Assembly (NCBI RefSeq): GCF_036417845.1
Contig: NC_090012.1
Span: 1,364,001 to 1,428,000 of the forward strand
DNA from: Apteryx mantelli
Lineage: Eukaryota; Chordata; Aves; Apterygiformes; Apterygidae
Length of the DNA stretch: 64,000 nucleotides
Direction of reading: 5' to 3'
A program made the position numbers and the translations under genes. The notes beneath the pieces were generated by a model. The model had not been told where the DNA came from and searched no databases. It worked only from the letters and a program-made list of their open reading frames with translations. This document shows, piece by piece, positions 22,009-34,080 of this stretch. Each line of letters begins with the position of its first letter. The stretch's first letter is position 1.

Positions 22009-24292
22009 CAAAACAGCACTCAAGCACTCCCTAAACTTTGTTCCAAACTGCATAATTGGTAGCCTTTACTTACAGTAAACATTAGTGCTGAATGTTAATA
22101 CTGAAGATACCTAAATCATCTCACACCTGCCCAGTCTTTCCATGTAAAAAATTCCATTCCATCCTAGGAAAAATGTTTATATATTTTCAACGCAGAATGC
22201 TCCCAAGTATAAAGTCATCTTCATTAAAACACAATGAGATTATGACCAGTGAAAGCCACAAATTACAATTACGTGCACACACAGGATTTATGTTGAAAAC
22301 AAAAGTAGCGAGTTAAAGCATCAGAACTCATCTGATTAGCTGCATAAGCCCTTAAATGAGATCAAATTAAAGGAATAATTGCACACACTGTATTAGAGTT
22401 GTCCAGGCTATAAATACTGCTAGAAACTTCCCCCGCCCCCTCCTACTCGAACTCTCCCGCACTCATAGAGCATCCCCAAGTGCTAGCACATTTGAATAAC
22501 GGAATACTGTGAGGCTTCCCAGCATCATGAACCTCTGGAAGCATAAGCATCTACACGAAAAACACTTTTGAGGAAGTTTTTATTTACAATTATTCTTCTA
22601 AGTTCAAAAATAAGGTCAGAAGTCATCCGGTTTCATACACTACAGAACCTGGTTCAACTGCACCAATTCCGAAGTCCGTCTGGAAAGAGACCGAACAGCA
22701 ACCTTCCCTCCCCTTCGGAAGTGAGGATCATCTCTCCATTTTGAGTAGCTCTAGCTCTGGAGCCTTTTGATGCTTTTTGATGCCCACGTGAACTTTTCTT
22801 CCTGTTGGATCTCAGAGCACAAAGGCTTGCAGCAGAGCTTGCTGGCCAGAGTTCACCCTTAAAGTTCACCCTGTCACTCAAAGCCGTTGAGTAAAAGTAC
22901 AGGGCAACCACTGAAGAGAGCCATGGAAAGTTGGTATGCTGTAAGAGCCAAGGCAACTCCCACACTTACTTTTAAGGGTGAGTCTCCTTCTATATCTGGC
23001 CACTAACAGTCAGTCTCACACTTAATGAAGATAAATGAGAGTATTCATTTAAAGTGTACGAACGAGATTGCATCTGGAGTTTGATTCATCTGAATAGGCC
23101 TCCTGCCACAGTGGGTACAAATTCTTCTTTAAATGCTTCTGTAATTTCACAGACTGATTCATTTTACATTTTTACAAGGCTTGGAAGTTAGCACTGTCTC
23201 CTTTCTGGAATAAGTCTCTCCTGGGTAAAGGAAGCAAGTTTAAAAGAGAAACTCTGGAATCTCTAACACAGGTATTTCAGCAAAAGCAAGAGCTTATGGA
23301 AAGATTTAAGTATTTTAGACATTCAATTAATAACATCAAGCCGTAAGAACAGGAGCTGGATCGCCAAGAACATAAAAATTCTAAAATAAGGGAGAGTGAA
23401 GGTTATTTACCCTCTTGATGCCAGAACTACTGCAAGCCACATGACAAGAATTACTGAAGAATGGTCAGACCCATCCATAGTTTATCATTCTGGACACAAC
23501 GACACAGCTAAAGCTGCTGCAGATACAGCCGCTCTTGTTTAGATAACATTATAGGGAAGACTATCAATACCAAGGCAGTTTATCCTTGTACCCAAGTGAC
23601 AGTTCCGACACCCCCGGGAGCTCCTGCATAACACAGCTGCACCGCAGCACGCATAAAGGGCACAGCATACAGCAGGGTTTTATTCGAGAGGTACAGACTT
23701 GTAACTAGTCCCACGGGCCACAAACTCATGGAGAAGTACACCATCAGGAGATTAGCAGAAGACTTGTGACCAGCTGCACCTTGAAACAGAGGCGGGTCAC
23801 ACCACCCACCATGAGCAATGGCCAGGGTTTCTCTCAGCCCCCCCAAACCAGAGGAGAAGCAGTAGGAGAATCTGTGGTCACTGAAATGCACAATTAAAGA
23901 GCCAAAGTGCCAGCGTGGTTGGTATTCAAGGCGCATGCTTGCAGCGTTTATACTAAACAATAATTATTTCATTTACTCAAGGATGACTGTGTAATTAAGA
24001 ACAGGGAAAGAATAGGCTGGAGAGAGAAGTAACAGGGAGAGCTGGCAAATGACAAGATAAAGGACAAGCAGCAGGTTGCCAGCCCCAACCTGCTTGCCCA
24101 CCCCTCTCCTCCTCCCCTTCCCGAAACAGGGAACCCAGCAGGAAAAGCAGCACATGAACACTTTACACCAGGCTACAGGAATCTGCTACCTGAAGAGGCT
24201 GTAGCACACCTACAAGGAGGAAGAAAGGCAAAGAACAGCTGCCTTCTGCAGGCCTCCCCAAGGATGTGTTTGATGCTTGCTTAGTAAGCTGC

Positions 24293-24350
24293 TATATACA
24301 CACACACACATATATAAATAAATAAATAAAATAAAATATATATTTTTTAA
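24293..24350. repeat. (CA)n(TA)n(AAAT)n compound microsatellite
   Basis: CA and TA dinucleotides followed by AAAT/AAAAT units and a TATATT-T run. AT-rich slippage repeat. Confidence 0.85.
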
Positions 24351-27300
24351 AGCCAAAGAAACCTTGTGACACAGGCTCCAAAGGTCCCTCTTCCCTTCCA
24401 CAAACCTGCAGATGCCTGCAGAACTGGTCAGAAAGGTCTCTGCCTTCCCGAGAGGAGCTCTGCAGCTACCCAGTGCTGAACCTCAGCAGCTCTCAGGATC
24501 CAACTGGCCTTGGTTGGGGAACCACAAATCAGGCTGGGCATGTCATCCTGGGAACCTGAGGGCCACAGTTTCTACACTGATGGGAAGTCCAATCCACTGC
24601 GCTTGCACTGCTACTGCTGTCCTTGTTTTCACAGGATCGGTAGCAGGCACTGTGCAGGCGCCTCTTACCTGAAGTCAGAATGCAAAGCTGTGCTGCATGC
24701 TGAAGCTGAGCTCAGGGTTTAAGTCCTGTCTAATCCCTCAACCACTGGGTGGTTGTACTTGGCCACTGTCACTAAAGCCATCTCTGATTATAAGTTTCCA
24801 CCTAGTACTGTTACTACTGCTCTTCAGCACCTCAGTTTGTGCTTCTTGGTCTAGCGTTGTGGCACACGCTGGCTTTTTGTGTGTAGTGGGAAGGGGAGGG
24901 TGCCGCTTGTCACTCACTGCTCTGACCGCATTTGCTCTTGCGACGAAAAATGGTTGGAAAATGGGAAATTGGAAGGAGAAAGCAATTTAAAAATAGGCTA
25001 GAGGGAAAAAAACCCACAGCATCAGGCAACAAAAATGCCAATGAGATAGTCTAACTAGCTTTGTTCCCAGCCCTTTCTACGTATCTATCACAGAACCAGT
25101 CACCTCACCCACAAGCAATTCTGCTGCAGCAGATGCAGTCCCATTTGAGATCTGCAAATACAGGAAAAATAGGTCAACATTACTTGAAGCTCCATCTCCA
25201 ACTGCATCGCTTGAAATCACAGAGATGTAAAGGTTGTTAGTATTCTTTCACGCATCCAAACCATTAAAGCCTAATTCTGCTCATTACACAGCAGGCAGGA
25301 GGCTGCCCATGCCACTCAACAGCTCACAAGAAAGCCACTAAGTTTTCTGCAGAGATTAACTATGCCTGGTGCCCCAAGCAATAGAAATAACAATGCGATA
25401 GTCTCTGATAATGCCAGTATGGGTGAACAGTGGCTTCAGTCCTTATGTTTCCTATTGGCCATGACAGAGCCCCTGAACCACACAAGCCAGCTAACAGCCG
25501 GATTTATTTCTATTGCAAACACCAACAATAGTGCCACCAGTACAAGCTATGCCAGCGTTTCAAGTCAGCAATGAACAACTAAACACAACACCCAGGAGCC
25601 TTGAATTCTAATTTAGGTTATTCCTTATGCTTAATGATGCATCAGTATCACTGAATGAGTAATCTTTCTTATACCCTGCACAGGAAAGTCAGCAGACATA
25701 ATGCAGTTATGTTCTGTTTAATTGCAGCTGTTTCAGCAGACCAGCTCCTGGAATTCCAGTTCAAGCTCCATCCAGGTCAGAGATGATCCTTTCGTGCCAA
25801 TTCTTTATTTCCTGGGACAGGAAAAGTCCTGCATCAAATGGCTCGCTGTTGTGGGGAGAGAGACAGTTTCTTCCAGCTGCCAATTTTGTAGCTAAAAACA
25901 AAAACAAAACCCAAGCTTGAATCTTGGGAGGAGACAGAGCTGCAGTGGAGTTCACTAAGGAAACCGACAATTCTGTCAATTCCCATCAACACAGAGGTTG
26001 TTTTAGATCTCTCTAAAGGCATTAAGAGATTAAGGTGAGAATAAAACATTTCCACACAGCATTCTACCTCCCTACTGAACTACAACAGGATACTGTAAGC
26101 TTTGCAAGCACAGCAACCATTCCTGATGATTTCCACTTTGGAAGTAAATCTTGGATAAGAGGGGATGGTTCTCCATTGTCAGAGTCACATACAAGCAGAG
26201 TGCCAGATGCTACTGGAAAGCTGGGCTTGCACAAAAGCAACCAAAGTGCAAGTGTGCCTGATCTGGTCACATTTGATTAAGAAGAACTAAGCTGCTTGCT
26301 TTGTGCCCCCCAAATCTAGGTACCTCACCTTGCAATACTCCATACCCTAAGCATGAGTCTTGTCCTAAGCCTTTGTACATGAAATTCCCAGCAATTAAGT
26401 CCTTCTTCACTTTTTAATTTACTATTTTATGCAGATATATGCTCTGCCACGGTTGCCTTCATGTTATTAAAAAACTAGGCAAACAAGAACCCAATAATTT
26501 AATCTTCACACAGGTGAAACAGCCGTCTCATTTGTGCTATCTGTGCTCTTCTGCCTTTATCTAAAACTGTATTCTCCCTCCCTTCCTTCTGCTATGATTA
26601 CCAGTTTGCCCAAGGGCACATAGAAGGCATGGATCAGGTATCAGCTGAGGGGTGAATGCTCTGCCTTGCATGTATACTCGGGCAGCTTCCAGCTGCTTTG
26701 CTGATGTGATCAAGTGTTTTCACATATTTACAGAAGTAAAACCTGCATTTTGTGGTTTTGTGCTTCAGGCCTAACAACCACCTCAGATCTCCTCTGCTAT
26801 GCTGCCTTTCCCCACTCTGGAGGGTCAAGGTAGCATATTTTGGGGAAAGGAAAAAACCCTCAGTTTGCCTCAATCTGTTCTGTGTCAGAGGTTCTGTTCT
26901 ACGGAAGACATCCCCAAAGAGCAGGCCACACACAATAGGTCTCTCCTGCTACAAGAAGAAAAAAAAAAAAGATGCATTTCACCTGAAAACACAAGCTCTA
27001 CAGGAAGGACAAAAAACAGCTTCCCTGAATCCAGCAAAGACCCTTTTAAAGCCTGTTTATACTTCCAGCCTCTTAGCTGGCCTATGTAGTAAACACTGCA
27101 CTGTGCGCAACAGTAGCAGACAACACCTGGAAATCCCAACAGGATGACTGTCTTATCCTGGCCACAAGAGTTATATCTCACCTTCGCAGGGCTTCTTTGA
27201 GCTATGGCAACTTAAGTCTGTCCAAGATCTGGTCCTGAGCCACACAGGACAGGAGGATGCTGCGGTGGTTGCTGCCTGGCTCAGGTGTCCAAACATGTTC

Positions 27301-28382
27301 AATTCTTTCTCCCTCCTTTGAAAGACGTGTCTCCCCAGATCCGTTCAGCTGCCAGTGCAACAGCTTGGACTGACTTAAACTTTCATTTCAAAGGTGTTCC
27401 TGAAATAGCAATGCCATTTTGTGATGTATTTAAGCTTCTCCATTCTTAGGAGAAGTTAAGTCAATGTCACGTTCGGAATTTGATTTACTCTAGCAAAGAA
27501 CCTGTCTGGGGACTCTGTCTTAAGTTGTAAAGGCACTATGTTAATTTTAGTGCTGGATCCAGTGAAAGGAGTAATTTAAGCCAACCTTGTCCTCCTGAGC
27601 AAACTGTTCTGTCTTGTGAATTCACCACTGAGCTGCAAATATCACTGCTTGGCACTGAGATCTCACCATCTGCCACTTCACTTAGGAGGACCCTTTACTG
27701 AATGAAAAAGGAGGAGCATCACTGGAATTTGCCTACTCACCCATGAGAAAGGGGCCTGTGCCAGATCTACAAGAGGAACACTCCAGATTTGCAGCCAGTT
27801 CCAAAAGAAATTTAATAGCCTAGCCCTGCTTGCAAGCGTGGGATGGGCTTGGCACACGTTGCTCTGCTCAGCTTGGGAGAGAGGCAACCACTCTCACAGT
27901 GCAGCTCCCTAATCACCCTGAGGTACTGATTAAATAAGGAAAGCTCTGCAAATAAGCACTGAGGTCAAAAATGAGAGTGGTCAAGCACGTTTAATTTTAA
28001 GTGTACATATGTTATCCTCAGGTCCTTTAAGAGGCCAGTAATTAATCAAAACTGATACTGCTCCTCCTCATCATCATGATCACAAATACTAAAAATACGG
28101 GGAATAGAAGGCTCCATCCCAAAACCTCACCATCTAAGCAAAGGACAGCAGCCCAAGATTAATGTAAAAGCAGACCAGTAACTATGAGGATGTCTCATCA
28201 CAGGCAGAGGTTGCACACTTGGCCACAACTTTGGAGCTCACAAACCTCTACTCTTCCTCCTTCAGTAGAGTTGCAAGCACAGATCAACAGGCCTGAGGCC
28301 AGGCACAGCTATTTGGTTCTGTGCTGAAAGACAAAAGCCAGGTTATATTAACTGCCTTCCCATCCATTGTCAGAGAAAGGGC

Positions 28383-28492
28383 GGGGGGGGGGGGGGGGGG
28401 GGGGAAGCTTCCTCCACCTTGCACATCATTTTCCTTTCCCAAAGGGAATAAAAGCAAGTATTTGTCCCATTTCCCTCCCCCCCCCCCCCCCC
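28383..28492. repeat. inverted homopolymer pair G22 ... C16
   Basis: A run of 22 G (28383-28404) is followed 72 bp later by a run of 16 C (28477-28492) on the same strand. The two runs are mutually complementary and could pair across the spacer, and each can form a G-quadruplex on one strand or i-motif on the other. No gene is associated. Confidence 0.85.
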
Positions 28493-30469
28493 ATCACTTC
28501 ACACATTCAGTGCTAGGTCCAATGCACCATCCCCCAACCCTGACACAAGGGCAGGCTCTCCTCTGATCAGCACAAGATTTTCCCCAAGATACAGATCTGG
28601 TGGATTCAGAACTGGGCAGCCTCTTGGAGAGCACGTCTCTAGGAAGATTTTGGATGATCTGCTGGATGAAAAGAGCCCTGAAGGAGCAAAAAGGAAGAAG
28701 CCAGGGCACTCCACTGATAAGTGTCTGTTGGTACACTAAGAAATCATGGGGTTAGTTATCTGTTCATACAGCCATGGGAAGATCACTGTGGAATTCCTGA
28801 AAAAAGCTTAACCCTTTCTCAACAATGTTAAGTGATAAAAATGTTTTTAAAAGAGGGACTCTGATGCTCCCCAGAGACTTCATCTACTGTGCTTAATGCT
28901 GCTGTTCATGTTTCAGAAATGGCACTGCAAAGCTGAAGATAGCTTAGAGGAAGCAGCATAAATCTTGAAAAACCTGCCTTCCACTGAAAGACCCAAGCAA
29001 CTTTGGTCTCTCTGCAGATAACTAAGCCAGCCAGCTGGGGAGAAAACACTTGATAACAGGAAGCTTCTGAATCAAGCAAAGACTGAGATGTTCTTGGCTG
29101 AAAGCTGGACTCATTGTGCAGGCTCTAAAAAGCTGCTTGCCTTTATCCATTTCAGACTCTGCTGTACTGCTTCAGTTTCACATTACGACAATCCCCCACA
29201 TACTTTACATCATGAGAAACAGCACACTGGAACTCGATTTTCAGTACAAACAATAACCTCTGCAGGTTTAAGTAGTAAGATGCAAGGAAGACTATTAACT
29301 TCTATCACCATCACAGGAACTTTTGGCACATGAGTGCTGTCATCACAAAACGAGTTTCCAGACCAGCCAAGCCTGCTATTCTGTTGTTCAAAATCTTTAT
29401 GTGACCGTAAAATTAAACCACTTGGATCTAACAGGAGTCTACACTGATTTTGGATAGATGTTGCACAAATGCCTATCATTGGACAGCTGCCTTTTAAGCC
29501 TATATTCCACAGCTGTAAATTGCAAATGGAGAAGGTAAAACAAAAATCACTTGTATATCCTTGTCTGTGGAGAAGCAGCTGGAAGGCTGAAGGTGAGGCG
29601 CAGGCCAGTTCCATAGCTACTCATGACTTCACCCACATTTTCAAAGATGATGCAATTTTTCTTCTTGAAGTTTCAGCTGAAAGCAGACTTCGCCTGCCTC
29701 AGGCAGGAGCCAGTCTTATGGAAAGGCACACTAGGAACAGACGAGCAGAGCAGAGCGCAGGTTTGGAGAGAAGTGGAAGATTCAGTGCAGGAAAAAAGGA
29801 ATTTCTTCTCGCTGTAAGCAAACAGATGCAAGACATTAGTCCATTATGCTAGCCCAGCCCAACGTGAGGACACAGATCCCTCTAGTCTGATCATTTGTCC
29901 TGGTCTCACATATACAAGACACATAACCAGGTTTTAAGAGACAGGACCTGACAGTTTAGTTCTCCTGCTGATCTAAAATATCAAGGCAATTCTTTTGCAC
30001 TAGGAAGAAGTTAACCCTCCAGGAGAAAAGGTAAGCAATATACCTTCTTTCAGCTTTGCCACAGACTGTGGAGCATTGGCCAAAACACTTGAAGTCAGAA
30101 AACCAACTGCACATCTTTTCCAGCTCGAACATAATATTTTGTGAACAGTTTTTTTGAACAAAAACAAGGAAGCCTTAACACGCTTGTTTCCTGGGAAAGA
30201 TTCTGTTGCCACTGAAGAAGAATATGGCTGAATGTGACACAGCTTTGACTGCTCTAAGTTTCAACACAACATTCCTGCCCTAGGGAGCTCATGGCATACA
30301 GACAAACTAAAATACACCAGTGAATAAAATGAAGGATGACCAGGGGGAAGAGGAGGACTGGAGCAAGACACACCAAGAGACATTTGTGAAAGACATATTG
30401 CAAGTTAGCAGGAGCAGCGGAAACAAATTGTCTATGCCATCATTCATGTTTCAGCTTTCTAGCCTTCAC

Positions 30470-30485
30470 TTTTTTTTTTTTTTTT
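30470..30485. repeat. T16 homopolymer
   Basis: Sixteen T residues with no flanking target-site duplication or retrotransposon body, so a plain homopolymer. Confidence 0.8.
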
Positions 30486-33400
30486 AATTAAAAGTGTGGC
30501 TAAGTCCCTAGCTGCTACAAAAATATGTCTGTTGCTGAAAAATAGGCTAACAGCAAACACAAGTTGCTGGCTCAATACAGAAGCCACTGAATATGGTCCT
30601 ATGACCCCCATCAGGTCAATGTGGGGGCTCATGAGGATGCTACTGCCTTAAAAACCCATGGAGCTATGAGCAGTGCTTTCTTGCCTTTGCTTACTTTTCT
30701 CCTTCCTACCTCCAGGCATCTCACTCCCGTTTGCGCAGTAGCTGAGCCCGCTGCCCTCCAGCAAAGCACACTAGGTTGTCTTCTCTCCCTAGCTCCTACC
30801 TATCAATCCCTTCCAAGGCAAGGAAGAATTCTCTTTCATCACAGAGGAAAAGTGTCCCCAATTGCAGAAGCTTGTTTTGGTCTGGCAGGGAGCAGATGAA
30901 TCCTACAACAGGCCTTTGAGCCACAAGCGCTGGAGCTAGCTCATCTTTCAGAAGAGGCAGCTCTAGGGCCATGGCCATTTCACACAGTGAGAGCATCACG
31001 TGTAGATCTAGTACTATGTCCTTCTATGTACAAGAGAGAGTATTTTTATATATAAAATAACACTCCCCAAAACAAACATCTTGATACTAAAATATATGAT
31101 CAGTGGCTATCCAGAAAGCTGCTTCTTACCATGGGAATGTTTTAGTGAAAACTCTATAGCTCAATAAAATGCTAAGTTATAAAAGCGCCATCTGTTTCTT
31201 TACATTTTCCTTCCATCTGGGTACTTTATTGAGAGATTTTATAGCTCTCTGCACTTTCATACACCTCTTTCAAAACATGTATACTAAATGGCAGAATATC
31301 CATTTAGAACTAGGGAAGGGAAGGTGTGGAGAGCAGGAAGCGATAAAGAACTTGAACTATATCCTTGAGACTTCAATTTACAGAGAAGAAATATACTGTA
31401 GTAGTGCTGGATTACTTCATTTTGTTTTGTAAATGGCAGGTGACTTTACACTGAAATACAATTTGTGTTAAGTCTATTTAATAAACTCTCAGGGTGGGGA
31501 AAGAAGAAAACTGATACAAGGAGAAGAGGCTGTTTAGGAATTAAAGGAGCATTTAAAAACCTGAAATCCTGTTGCAAGCACACTGCAGTAGGCAGAGAGA
31601 GGTTATCATCTCACAGCACAGTAGACTTCTCTAGAGATTCACTATGACATTCCTTCCACCAGGAGACCAAAAGATAATAAATAATAATCACAAAAAATGG
31701 ACAGCATCAGATCTCCTTTGCACTGTAGTTGCATTGCGCCAAGGCATCTCCAGACGAGCTTACAGACTTGCAATAACAAAGTAGTCTTTTTCCTCATTTT
31801 CCCTCTTCCTGGAGATGCCAGAAAAACTGCTGCATAACATCACACTATTTGAATCCTGCTCACAAGGGCTCCAAGGCAAGCACTGTAACATCATGAGAAG
31901 CACATACTTAAAGCTGACCCCTAAGCTCAGGATAGTATTTTCTTATGAGAATGTCACCCTCTGCTGAGCTGGCGTCAGGGAGGAGTGAGGTCTCCGCAAA
32001 GCCCGGAAGGCTCCGAGCACAGGCCTGCCGCCTCCGCAGCGCCCCAGTGCAACTGCTGAAACGCACCGACACCCCACCCCTCCCCTTCTCAGTAAGGCCC
32101 CCACTGAAAGGAAAAGCTGAGAAGTCAAAACTGTATTATAGTGAGTGCTCAAAACATTACAGACACAACAGCATGCGCAACAATGCAAGCTAGTAAACCA
32201 TTCAGTCTGCCTTGTCATCAAATATTTATCACTGGGCACATGCACAGCCAAAAATCCATTAAAACAGTGCAATCATGAAATGCCTCTCCAGGTCCATCCA
32301 CAAATGCACGCTAGTTCTCACAGTGCCGCTAGACTTGTTGCCCAGACAAAAGCAAACAGGCCACAACCACCCTCTCCCTGTGCCTTTAACTTTTGGTCTC
32401 TGCACTGCATTGATGAAATATTGATCAAATATTCCAACATTGTGTTCCACTGTGTTCATACTTTCTTTTCAACAGTCAAAATCCTTTATTCAAAGTTCTC
32501 CCCCCTACGTTTCTTCAGAGGAAATTATGACAGTAAAGGGGGAATAGTTGAAAACATCAGAAAATGTTACACAAGGAAGAACCTATGTTAAGGCAACATA
32601 AGACTGGATCCAAAGAGACAGCAACAGTAGAGCTGAACCTGGACGACTGATATCTGACACAACGAGCAGGCAGGATCCTCCCAGGATAACACTACAAAAA
32701 GGATACATACTTCTTCAAAACCTGAGTCCCGAGTTCCTTGTCCCTCGTGGGGTCTAGGGAGTCAGAACACTCACACTTTCCCTTTATGATCCAAGGTGAC
32801 AAGTGAAGCTGCAGCAGGAATGCGAATGGGAGAGCTTCTCTTGCTTGAACGGGCTGCAGCAGAGCTCGGCCAGTTGAAGAGCAGCTGCAGAGACATCCTT
32901 ACCCTACCACACTAGGTTAAGGTAACTACTCAAGCTCTTGGCACATCTAAGAAGAACACTCTCAGTTGGTTCCAGTTCCCCACACATTTAAATTACTCAT
33001 GGGCCAAACAACAAGGGAGATCATGAAGAAAGATGACCACATGTCCCTGCGGGAATCAGAAGGTCACTTTGCTTTACTAGTATCTGCAGCTGACATCTGC
33101 ATTTGCTGTTCAGCAGAGGACTGCTCTGCAGCCGTGCGAAGCCCTAAGAAGTTAGGCAGGAATGAGTCAGCTCTAGAGACTCTCCCTCTATTTCCCCCCA
33201 TCTGTCCTGCCCTGACAGGAACAGTGCTTTTAGAGCTGAAAGAGCACTTCTTGCAAAAATTCCTCTTAAAGCATGGCTCACTGGACTTCTCTTGGGATAA
33301 GCCCTCACCGTTTGCTCAAGAGCACTCCAGTGGGTAGCACGGGGTCCAAAAATGCTACTATTCCGCCCTCCCTTTACCAGTTCTGTTCTCTGCCTCCCGG

Positions 33401-33987
33401 CCTGCAATTGAAGCCAGTCATCCGCATAACTTTATCTGTGGATGAGACCTGAGTGTTCCCCTTGGGCCAAGCACTGATGCTGGCAGGGCCCCTCATTGGC
33501 CTGGCAAATCTACCTTGTTCCAGGACTCACTTGTCCCTCCTTAAACTCACAAATATTCCCAGGTCTCCCTTGGTAGGTAGTTTCAGCATCGTACCATGCT
33601 CTGGCAGTTATTTGGTTCTGTTCTGCAATGTCTCACGCCAGCGCCATTGGACACCTACATAAGTGAAACCAGCATCAAAACAGAGCCTCCAAACGGGATA
33701 TCTGATTTTGGCCCAAAAAGAAAGGGGTTGAAGAGGCAGAAGCAAGCCACACGTATGCATTAGGTTAAGAGAAAGTCTTCTGCACTCAGGCATAAGGAAT
33801 GGCACCTGCACCATTTATCACACAGACAACCAAGAGATGACTTGATCACAGTGCAACGTATTTTAAGAGTAGTAAATGCAGCTATTAAAGGATCTTTAAA
33901 TCTATAGGAAGGAGCTGTACTACAAATCAATGGCTAGAAGCTGCAATCAGAAATTCAAATTAGAACCAATGTTGCACTCTCAATGCG

Positions 33988-34080
33988 AGAGTAAGATTGA
34001 GCTTTGAAGCAAGCTACCGCAGGAGGTAATAGATTTGCCACTATGTCTGATACCAAGACTGGATACTTTTTGGAAGAGAT
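33988..34080 (+). mobile_element. decayed CR1/L3-type LINE fragment (ORF2 C-terminus)
   Basis: From about 34008 the plus strand reads KLPQEVIDLP and then PRLDTF in one frame. This matches the conserved CR1 C-terminal pattern (compare [17 protein letters not shown] and KSRLDAI in the younger copy at 6.9-7.0 kb). The nucleotide string AAGACTGGATACTTTTTGGA is close to the ancient CR1/L3 3'-end consensus as I recall it. A two-base insertion just upstream breaks the frame. Boundaries are uncertain. The copy is old and non-functional. Confidence 0.65.

Larger units (their letters stand above)
18496..33987. other. non-coding DNA, unique sequence and simple repeats
   Basis: No recognisable coding exon over about 15.5 kb. 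It contains the simple repeats listed separately, an A12 run at 26959-26970 and a 27-nt microexon-like stretch at 30004-30030 (plus strand, bracketed by TTTTGCACTAG and GTAAGCAAT). A CpG-containing segment lies at about 31970-32070. A plus-strand donor-like site (CCAGAAG then GTAAGTTC) lies at 18684/18685. Most open frames of 60-130 codons have no family signature. Confidence 0.6.
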
